A stretch of 5,463 nucleotides of DNA from CAZUZD01 sp964624465 (GTDB lineage Bacteria; Planctomycetota; Planctomycetia; Isosphaerales; Isosphaeraceae): NCBI GenBank assembly GCA_964624465.1, contig CAZUZD010000393.1:1-5463 (forward strand), given 5' to 3'. Positions 1-4,434 of the stretch are shown piece by piece. Both the position numbers and the translations under genes were made by a program. The notes under the pieces were generated by a model. The model ran no database searches and was not told where the DNA came from. It worked only from the letters and a program-made list of their open reading frames with translations. Position 1 is the first letter of the stretch. Every line of letters begins with the position of its first letter.

Positions 1-243
1 TCCGACACGTATCCTTATATCGAGATCGACGAGGATGACGTCAAGATCGGCCACGAGGCTAGCGTCTCGAAGATCGGCGAGGAGCAGCTCTTCTACCTCA
101 TGAGCCGAGGGCTCAGCGAGGCCGAGGCCTCCACGATGATCGTCAGCGGGTTCATCGAGCCGCTCGTGAAGGAGCTGCCGATGGAGTACGCCGTCGAGAT
201 GAACAAGCTGATCCAGCTCCAGATGGAAGGCTCGGTCGGCTGA
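1..243 (+). CDS. sufB: SufB, Fe-S cluster scaffold subunit (C-terminal part, 5' truncated by window)
   Basis: The reading frame is open from base 1 and ends at TGA 241-243, giving the last 80 residues of SufB. SufB is the main scaffold of the cytoplasmic SufBCD complex, on which Fe-S clusters are built. The fragment shows the family's C-terminal signature: the TYPYIE strand, then GHEASVSKIGEEQLFYLMSRG, followed by an EAEA helix start, the ELPMEYAVE helix, and the EGSVG end that is typical of SufB. The His-Glu pair in GHEAS corresponds to the His433/Glu434 region of E. coli SufB, implicated in cluster assembly. The acceptor cysteine (Cys405 in E. coli) would lie just upstream of the window and cannot be checked. 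The gene heads a same-strand series with sufD, sufE and sufT. The call is secure; only the missing 5' end limits it. Confidence 0.96.
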   Translation, partial: SDTYPYIEIDEDDVKIGHEASVSKIGEEQLFYLMSRGLSEAEASTMIVSGFIEPLVKELPMEYAVEMNKLIQLQMEGSVG

Positions 244-306
244 GCGCCGCCCGGTCCGTCCCACCCGGACGCCACGGGCCCCGGGGGAATCGGCGGCCGC
301 CGCCCC

Positions 307-332
307 CCCGGGGCCGGGCGCCCGGCCCCGGG
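307..332. repeat. 26-base perfect palindrome after sufB (hairpin, possible terminator/attenuator)
   Basis: The arms are CCCGGGGCCGG (307-317) and CCGGCCCCGGG (322-332), with GCGC between them; as DNA the whole stretch is a perfect palindrome. As RNA it would give an 11-bp all-GC stem with a four-base loop, 63 bases after the sufB stop. No U-tract follows, so a classical intrinsic terminator is doubtful. Roles as an mRNA-stabilising or processing hairpin, or as a transcription attenuator, are possible. A second, shorter palindrome, CGGCGGCCGCCG, lies just upstream at 291-302. Confidence 0.6.
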
Positions 333-381
333 TCGGACCGGACCCCGGACCCCCCACGAACCACGAGAATCGAGCCCGGTG

Positions 382-921
382 ATGACCCGCGCCCTGCTGG
401 CAATGTTGCTGCTCCTGATCCCGACCGCGGCGGGGCTCGACTCCCTGCCGTCGGGCCCCGAGACCGGCCAGAAGGTCGAGCCGCTCCGCGTCTTCGCCAC
501 CAGCGGCGACCACGCCGGCCAGGCGCTCGACATCGTGGCCGACCGGGCCGCACGGCCCACCGTCTACCTGTTCGTCCAGGCCGAGCGCTGGGACCGCCCG
601 ATGGCGCGGTTCCTCCGCAGCCTGGATCAGGCGCTCCGGGCGCCCGAGGCCCGGGCGACCCTGGTCGCCGTCTGGCTGACCGACGACGTCGAGGCCGCCC
701 GGACCTACCAGCCCCGGGCGCAGCAGTCGCTGAACCTGGAGCGGACCACCTGGAGCGTCTTCGAGGGGCCCCGGCAGGGGCCGGCCGGCTGGTCGATCAA
801 CGACGCGGCCGACCTGACCGCCGTGGTGGTCCGTGACGGCCGCGTGCTCGGCAGCTTCGGGTTCCGGGGCCCGGCCGACACCGACCTGCGCGCCGTGCTC
901 GCGCCCCTGACCGCCCCCTGA
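382..921 (+). CDS. Secreted thioredoxin-fold-like protein lacking all cysteines
   Basis: This is a protein of 179 residues from ATG 382; an in-frame GTG at 379 directly precedes it, and neither start has a clear ribosome site. It begins with a signal peptide: MTR, a Leu-rich hydrophobic core at about residues 4-13, then PTAAG with likely cleavage near residue 18. The remainder reads like a redoxin/thioredoxin-like domain. A beta strand (TVYLFVQAE) is followed by ERWDRPMARFLRSLD, where thioredoxins carry W-C-x-x-C and the active-site helix. Later come a strand (TLVAVWLTDD) and a C-terminal hairpin (LTAVVVRDGRVLGSFGF). There is no Cys anywhere, so it cannot be a thiol oxidoreductase; a binding or structural role is likelier. 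It sits between sufB and sufD on the same strand, yet it is predicted to leave the cytoplasm where SUF acts. Real coding is supported by the signal peptide and domain-like pattern. The fold assignment is tentative and the function unknown. Confidence 0.75.
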   Translation: MTRALLAMLLLLIPTAAGLDSLPSGPETGQKVEPLRVFATSGDHAGQALDIVADRAARPTVYLFVQAERWDRPMARFLRSLDQALRAPEARATLVAVWLTDDVEAARTYQPRAQQSLNLERTTWSVFEGPRQGPAGWSINDAADLTAVVVRDGRVLGSFGFRGPADTDLRAVLAPLTAP

Positions 922-1098
922 ACCCGACCGCACCCGTCAACCGGCCGAACCGACCCGCCCTCCCGCTCGCTGACAGCGCGGACCGTGGCCACCCGGACGG
1001 CTCCCGCGATCCGTTGGATTTCCCAGGCTCGATGAGCGCCACGGCTCTCGAGAGGACAGAACACGCCAGCCCACGGCCCTCAACCTCCCAAGACCTCC
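922..1098. other. 177-base gene-free gap between the exported-protein gene and sufD
   Basis: I see no credible gene, RNA gene or convincing promoter here. A TTGGAT at 1014-1019 could be a -35, but nothing resembling a -10 lies at a suitable distance. A 10-base palindrome, CTCTCGAGAG, sits at 1045-1054. The segment ends with two ACCTCC copies (1083-1088 and 1093-1098) abutting the sufD start. An internal promoter for sufD cannot be excluded. Confidence 0.5.
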
Positions 1099-2442
1099 AT
1101 GAGCAGTAGCGCACCCGCCACCACCACCCCGCCGCACCTGACCGGCGGGTTCGCCGCCGCCGCCTTCGAGGCGTTCCTCAAGGGCCGCCAGGAGCCGGAC
1201 TGGCTCGTCGCCCGCCGCACCGCGGCCTACCAGCTCTTCACGACGCTGCCCTGGCCGACCCTCCGCGACGAGGAGTGGCGCCGGACCGACATCCGGGCCC
1301 TGAAGCTCGGCAGCTTCGCGCCCCCGGCCAGCACCGCCCCCACCGCCGCCGCCCTGGCCGCGCTGGCGACGGCCTCCGAGAGCCTGAACACGCTCTACGG
1401 CACCGGCGTCGAGCAGGTCGACGCCGTCGTGACCCGCCGGCCCGACCCGGCCAAGCTCCCCGCCGGCGTCGTCTTCACCGACCTGGCCAGCGCCGTCCAC
1501 TCGCACCCCGAGCTGGTCGAGAAGTACCTGCTCACGCAGGCCGTCGACCCGGGCGCCGACGTGCTCTCGGCGCTGCACGCGGCGTTCTGGACCGGCGGCG
1601 TGCTGCTCTACGTCCCCAAGGGCGTGACGGTCGAGATCCCGCTGTTCAGCCTGATCGGCCTGTCGCCCGAGGGCTCGACCGACTTCAGCCACACGCTGGT
1701 CGTGCTCGAGGAGGGCGCCGAGGCCACCCTGGTGCAGGAGACCGCCGGCCGCGGCCGGACCGGGCCAGGGCTGCACGCCGGCGCCATCGAGCTGCTGGTC
1801 GGCGACGGGGCCCGGCTCCAGTTCGTGAACATCCAGAACTGGGACGAGCGGACCTGGCACTTCAGCCGCGAACAGGCGCGGGTGGGCCGCGACGCCAGCC
1901 TGCAGTGGACCGTCGGCGGCCTGGGCAGCCGCCTGGCCAAGGTCAACCAGGACGTCGCCCTGGCCGGCACCGGCGCCCGCGCCCAGGTCAACGGCGTCAT
2001 GTTCACCACCGGCCGCCAGCACCTGGCCTACTTCACCCGCCAGGACCACGAGGCCGGCCACACCCACAGCGACCTGCTCTACAAGGCTGGCCTCAAGGAC
2101 CAGAGCCGGATCGTCTGGAAGGGCATGATCCGCGTCGAGCCCGACGCCCAGCGCACCGACGCCTACCAGAAGAACGACAACCTGATCCTCGCCGACACCG
2201 CGCGGGCCGACTCGATCCCCGGCCTGGAGATCGAGGCCAACGACGTCCGCTGCACCCACGGCGCCACCGCCGGCCGGGTCGACGACGAGATGGTCTTCTA
2301 CCTCCAGGCCCGCGGCATCCGGCGCGACGAGGCCGTCCGGCTGATCGTCGAGGGCTTCTTCGCCAGCGTCTACGACCGGATCGCCCTCGAGCCGGTCCGC
2401 GAGACCCTCCGCCAGGCCGTCGCCACCAAGCTCGAACTCTGA
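1099..2442 (+). CDS. sufD: SufD, Fe-S cluster assembly scaffold protein
   Basis: This 447-residue protein, close to the usual SufD length (about 420-450), is the second scaffold subunit. It pairs with SufB and the ATPase SufC in the cytoplasmic SufBCD complex, where it helps iron acquisition and cluster assembly. The N-terminal helical part (about 17-70) contains the family-typical LRDEEWRRTDIRAL. The central region (about 165-380) is the beta-helix core, with VPKGVTVEIPLF, NQDVALAGTGARAQVNGVMF, DQSRIVWKGMIRV and AYQKNDNLILADTARADSIPGLEI. The C-terminal hallmark is CTHGATAGRVDDEMVFYLQARGI, broken here as CTHGATAGRV then DDEMVFYLQARGI (385-407). Cys385 is the only cysteine, and Cys385 and His387 match the C-x-H pair of E. 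coli SufD (Cys358/His360). The ATG at 1099 fits the family N-terminus, although no Shine-Dalgarno precedes it. It is separated from sufB by the exported-protein gene, an unusual split. SufC is not in the window. Confidence 0.96.
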   Translation: MSSSAPATTTPPHLTGGFAAAAFEAFLKGRQEPDWLVARRTAAYQLFTTLPWPTLRDEEWRRTDIRALKLGSFAPPASTAPTAAALAALATASESLNTLYGTGVEQVDAVVTRRPDPAKLPAGVVFTDLASAVHSHPELVEKYLLTQAVDPGADVLSALHAAFWTGGVLLYVPKGVTVEIPLFSLIGLSPEGSTDFSHTLVVLEEGAEATLVQETAGRGRTGPGLHAGAIELLVGDGARLQFVNIQNWDERTWHFSREQARVGRDASLQWTVGGLGSRLAKVNQDVALAGTGARAQVNGVMFTTGRQHLAYFTRQDHEAGHTHSDLLYKAGLKDQSRIVWKGMIRVEPDAQRTDAYQKNDNLILADTARADSIPGLEIEANDVRCTHGATAGRVDDEMVFYLQARGIRRDEAVRLIVEGFFASVYDRIALEPVRETLRQAVATKLEL

Positions 2443-2451
2443 GCCCCGCGC

Positions 2452-2490
2452 GCCGGCGGCGGCCGGGACCGGGTCCCCACCGCCGCCGGC
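2452..2490 (+). repeat. Strong two-part hairpin between sufD and the sulfurtransferase gene
   Basis: GCCGGCGGCGG (2452-2462) pairs perfectly with CCGCCGCCGGC (2480-2490). Inside the loop, GGGAC (2465-2469) pairs with GTCCC (2473-2477), so the RNA can form an 11-bp stem, a small internal loop and a 5-bp top stem with loop CGG. It begins 10 bases after the sufD stop. No U-run follows. It may stabilise the upstream mRNA, mark a processing site, or tune read-through into the downstream genes. Confidence 0.6.
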
Positions 2491-2553
2491 CCGTCGCCGC
2501 CGTCCATCGCCACCGTCTCCCCGATCGATCGCCCGCTGGAGTCTCTCCGAGCC

Positions 2554-3411
2554 ATGTCCGACGCCTCGTACGCGCATCCCGAAGTGCTCGTCTCCGCCGA
2601 CTGGGTGCAGGAGCACCTCAACGACCCGAAGGTCCGGATCGTCGAGACCGACGAGGACCCGGCGCTCTACCACATGGGCCACATCCCGGGCGCCGTCGAG
2701 ATCGGCTGGCACAACCAGCTCCAGGACCCGGTCAGCCGCGACTACATCACCGTCGCGCAGTTCGAGGCCCTCTGCGCCCGCGCCGGGATCAGCAACGACA
2801 CGACCGTCGTGTTCTACGGCGACCAGTCGAACTGGTGGGCCTGCTACGCCTTCTGGGCATTCAAGCTCTTCGGCCACCAGGACTGCCGGATCATGGACGG
2901 CGGCTACAAGCTCTGGAAGGAGCAGGGCCGCCCGCTCACCCCCGAGGTGCCGCCGCACGCCCCCGGCCACTACCAGGCCCGGCCCATCGACCCGAGCCGC
3001 ATCCGCGCCTTCCGCGACGACGTGATGAAGCACGTCGCGGCCAAGAAGCCGCTGGTCGACGTCCGGAGCCCGAAGGAGTTCACCGGCGAGGCCCTCCACA
3101 TGGAGAACTACCCGCAGGAGGGCTCGCTCCGCGCCGGCCACATCCCGGGCGCCAGGAGCGTCCCCTGGGGCCGCGCCCTCCGCGAGGACGGCACCTTCAA
3201 GAGCGCCGCCGAGCTCCGCGACCTGTACCTCGGGGAGATCGGCCTGAAGCCGGCCGACGAGGTCGTCGCCTACTGCCGCATCGGCGAGCGCTCCAGCCAC
3301 ACCTGGTTCGTGCTCACCTACCTGCTCGGCCTGCCGAACGTCCGCAACTACGACGGCTCCTGGACCGAGTGGGGCAACCTCGTCGGCGTGCCGATCGAGC
3401 GCGGGGCCTGA
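2554..3411 (+). CDS. Thiosulfate sulfurtransferase (two-domain rhodanese, CysA/SseA type)
   Basis: This is a 285-residue cytoplasmic tandem rhodanese without a signal peptide. Such enzymes move sulfane sulfur from thiosulfate (or 3-mercaptopyruvate) to a thiophilic acceptor through a persulfide on the catalytic cysteine. The N-terminal inactive domain (about 9-125) has VLVSADWVQEHL, HIPGAVEI and MDGGYKLW. The C-terminal domain (about 150-282) has IRAFRDDV, LVDVRSPKEF, GHIPGA, and the active loop YCRIGERSSHTWF, with Cys241 as the nucleophile. The ending NYDGSWTEWGNLVGVPIE matches mycobacterial CysA-type thiosulfate sulfurtransferases as I recall them, so the family call is strong; substrate preference is not shown. 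A GGAG at 2538-2541 lies 12 bases before the ATG. The gene lies 111 bases after sufD and 61 before sufE, in the slot where sufS often occurs. It could therefore feed sulfur to SufE, but this is an inference. Confidence 0.93.
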   Translation: MSDASYAHPEVLVSADWVQEHLNDPKVRIVETDEDPALYHMGHIPGAVEIGWHNQLQDPVSRDYITVAQFEALCARAGISNDTTVVFYGDQSNWWACYAFWAFKLFGHQDCRIMDGGYKLWKEQGRPLTPEVPPHAPGHYQARPIDPSRIRAFRDDVMKHVAAKKPLVDVRSPKEFTGEALHMENYPQEGSLRAGHIPGARSVPWGRALREDGTFKSAAELRDLYLGEIGLKPADEVVAYCRIGERSSHTWFVLTYLLGLPNVRNYDGSWTEWGNLVGVPIERGA

Positions 3412-3420
3412 GCCCCGCGC
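3399..3420 (+). repeat. Hairpin with the sulfurtransferase stop codon in its loop
   Basis: GCGCGGGGC (3399-3407) is perfectly complementary to GCCCCGCGC (3412-3420), with loop CTGA. The loop contains the TGA stop (3409-3411), so the 9-bp stem straddles the end of the reading frame. No U-tract follows. It could slow termination, shield the 3' end, or influence coupling to sufE 52 bases downstream. Confidence 0.55.
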
Positions 3421-3457
3421 CGGCCGCCGCCGCTGACCGTTCCCCCCACGCCCGCGC

Positions 3458-3462
3458 AGGAG
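3458..3462 (+). promoter_or_regulatory. Ribosome binding site for sufE
   Basis: AGGAG lies 10 bases upstream of GTG 3473. It supports the GTG start, which also places the catalytic cysteine at residue 51, as in E. coli SufE. Confidence 0.6.
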
Positions 3463-3472
3463 CCCGACCGCC

Positions 3473-3913
3473 GTGCCCGCGAAGCTCGACGCCCTGGTGG
3501 AGGAACTGAGCGAGGCCGATCGTCAGGATCGCATCGAGATCCTGATCGACCTCGCCAAGAGCCTGCCGCCGCTGCCCGATCGCCTGGCCCACTTCAAGGA
3601 CGAGGCGCATCGGGTGCCCGAGTGCCAGTCGCCCGTGTTCCTGTTCGTCGAGGTCCGCGGCGGCGTGGTCGGCCTGTTCGCCGACGTGCCGACCGAGGCC
3701 CCGACCGTGCGCGGGTTCGTCGCCATGCTCGTCGAGGGCCTCGACGGCACCACGCCCGCCGACGTGCAGGCCGTGCCGTTCGAGGTCATCGAGCGGAGCG
3801 GCCTGCGCGACATCCTCGGCATGCAGCGCGTCAGCGGCCTGCACGGCGTGCTCCGCCGCCTCAAGGCCATGGTCGCCCGCGCCGCCGAGGCCGACACCGA
3901 CACCGCCCCCTGA
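3473..3913 (+). CDS. sufE: SufE, sulfur-transfer protein for Fe-S cluster assembly
   Basis: SufE accepts persulfide sulfur from a cysteine desulfurase (normally SufS) and passes it to the SufBCD scaffold in the cytoplasm. The protein has 146 residues, normal for the family (about 140). Residues 1-45 form the N-terminal helices, with LPPLPDRLAHFKDEAHRVPEC leading to the catalytic loop (split here: LPPLPDRL, then HRVPECQSPVFL). Cys51, in VPECQS, is the only cysteine and occupies the same position as E. coli SufE Cys51. The region 66-85 (GLFADVPTEAPTVRGFVAML) and the C-terminal LRDILGMQRVSGLHGVLRRL are also typical of SufE. The start is GTG with a good AGGAG. It lies 61 bases after the sulfurtransferase gene and 54 before sufT. 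Its usual partner SufS is absent from the window, so the sulfur donor is either encoded elsewhere or is the adjacent rhodanese. Confidence 0.95.
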   Translation: MPAKLDALVEELSEADRQDRIEILIDLAKSLPPLPDRLAHFKDEAHRVPECQSPVFLFVEVRGGVVGLFADVPTEAPTVRGFVAMLVEGLDGTTPADVQAVPFEVIERSGLRDILGMQRVSGLHGVLRRLKAMVARAAEADTDTAP

Positions 3914-3924
3914 CGTCCCTCCCC

Positions 3925-3949
3925 GACCGCCCCCCGTGACCGCCCCCCG
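3925..3949. repeat. Two 12-base direct repeats ahead of sufT
   Basis: GACCGCCCCCCG occurs at 3925-3936 and again at 3938-3949, a 13-base period with one T between. The pair lies just upstream of the sufT ribosome site. It may be simple slippage in a C-rich spacer; no function is evident. Confidence 0.6.
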
Positions 3950-3954
3950 AGGGC

Positions 3955-3960
3955 GAGGAG
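3955..3960 (+). promoter_or_regulatory. Ribosome binding site for sufT
   Basis: GAGGAG lies 7 bases before ATG 3968, the clearest Shine-Dalgarno sequence in the window. It fixes the sufT start. Confidence 0.75.
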
Positions 3961-3967
3961 CCCCCCG

Positions 3968-4267
3968 ATGCCCGACCAAGAGGCGATCCTCGAGGCGCTT
4001 CGCACCGTCCAGGACCCCGAGCTGCACGTCAACGTCGTCGACCTGGGCCTGGTCTACACCGTCACGCCCAGCGACGACGTCGTCGACGTCGAGATGACCC
4101 TGACCAGCCCGGCGTGCCCGGCCGGCCCGCAGATCCTCCGCGACGCCGTCACCGCCATTGAGAAGCTCGAGGGCATCACCAAGGCCAACGTCAAGCTCGT
4201 CATGACCCCCCCCTGGACCCCCGAGCGCATGACCGACGCCGCCCGCGACGAGCTCGGCATCTTCTGA
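3968..4267 (+). CDS. sufT: SufT / MIP18-family (DUF59) Fe-S cluster assembly factor
   Basis: This is a 99-residue single-domain MIP18 (DUF59) protein, the normal length for stand-alone members. The family takes part in maturation of Fe-S proteins. In bacteria it is commonly encoded at the end of suf operons, as here, and is proposed to help cluster transfer to target proteins. The hallmark DPELHVNVVDLGLVY lies at residues 16-30. Strands VDVEMTL and the loop TSPACPAGPQI follow, with Cys50 the conserved and only cysteine. Then come helix RDAVTAIEKL and the closing VKLVMTPPWTPERMTDAARDELGIF region (split: VKLVMTPPWTPERMTD, then DELGIF), where the PPW motif is typical. It is preceded by GAGGAG and follows sufE by 54 bases. 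It is likely the last gene of the suf operon, since an AT-richer control region follows. The family call is firm; the symbol follows common usage and orthology to SufT is not proven. Confidence 0.92.
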   Translation: MPDQEAILEALRTVQDPELHVNVVDLGLVYTVTPSDDVVDVEMTLTSPACPAGPQILRDAVTAIEKLEGITKANVKLVMTPPWTPERMTDAARDELGIF

Positions 4268-4285
4268 GGCCGGGCCGGCCGCCGA

Positions 4286-4318
4286 CCCCGCGATGCTTTA
4301 ATTAAACAGCATCCGGGG
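4286..4318. repeat. Long inverted repeat with AT-rich palindromic loop after sufT (possible terminator or operator)
   Basis: CCCCG (4286-4290) plus GATGC (4292-4296) pair with GCATC (4309-4313) plus CGGGG (4314-4318), leaving C4291 as a one-base bulge. This gives a 10-bp stem around a 12-base loop that itself contains the palindrome TTTAATTAAA (4297-4306). It starts 18 bases after the sufT stop, and a smaller repeat, GGCCGG-G-CCGGCC (4268-4280), lies between. It could end the suf transcript, although no U-tract follows. Alternatively it could be a protein-binding site for the regulator encoded downstream. Confidence 0.6.
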
Positions 4319-4327
4319 CGAATCTGA

Positions 4328-4356
4328 TTGACAGGGCACGCAAATTTGGTTCTCAT
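4328..4356 (+). promoter_or_regulatory. Candidate sigma70-type promoter for the repressor gene
   Basis: TTGACA (4328-4333) is a perfect -35 hexamer. At a 17-base spacing lies TCTCAT (4351-4356), which matches four of six -10 positions. The surroundings are the most AT-rich part of the window, and transcription would start near 4363, about 70 bases before the repressor's ATG. The -10 is weak, so the call is moderate. Confidence 0.45.
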
Positions 4357-4361
4357 AACCA
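4347..4361. promoter_or_regulatory. Candidate operator: TGGTT-N5-AACCA inverted repeat over the -10
   Basis: TGGTT (4347-4351) and AACCA (4357-4361) are perfect inverted arms separated by CTCAT. They overlap the putative -10 of the repressor gene's promoter. A dyad in this place is what an autoregulating CI-like dimeric repressor would bind. Binding is an inference. Confidence 0.35.
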
Positions 4362-4434
4362 TGTCTGTTGCATTGGCGATGTAAGTAACGTCGACTCGGC
4401 GAGCGAGCGACCTCGGCCGAGGCTGGTGGCACCC

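Noticed and set aside
93..560. Minus-strand open frame over the end of sufB and the following gap
   Set aside because: It lies antisense to sufB and to the signal-peptide gene, with no family resemblance and a Pro/Gly/Ser-rich composition.
1014..1042. Possible promoter upstream of sufD (TTGGAT)
   Set aside because: No -10-like hexamer lies at 16-18 bases; the downstream sequence is GC-rich.
937..3300. Very long open frame on the minus strand opposite sufD and the sulfurtransferase gene
   Set aside because: It runs antisense to two clearly homologous genes, has a repetitive Gly/Ala/Val/Asp-rich composition and no recognisable domain. Such frames are expected opposite GC-rich coding sequence.
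1275..3509. Long plus-strand open frame in another phase across sufD and the sulfurtransferase gene
   Set aside because: The product is an Arg/Pro/Gly-rich low-complexity string typical of out-of-frame GC-rich coding DNA, and it overlaps real genes entirely.
4361..4384. Tiny ORF (MSVALAM) in the repressor leader
   Set aside because: It has seven codons, no ribosome site and no amino-acid bias suggesting a leader peptide.
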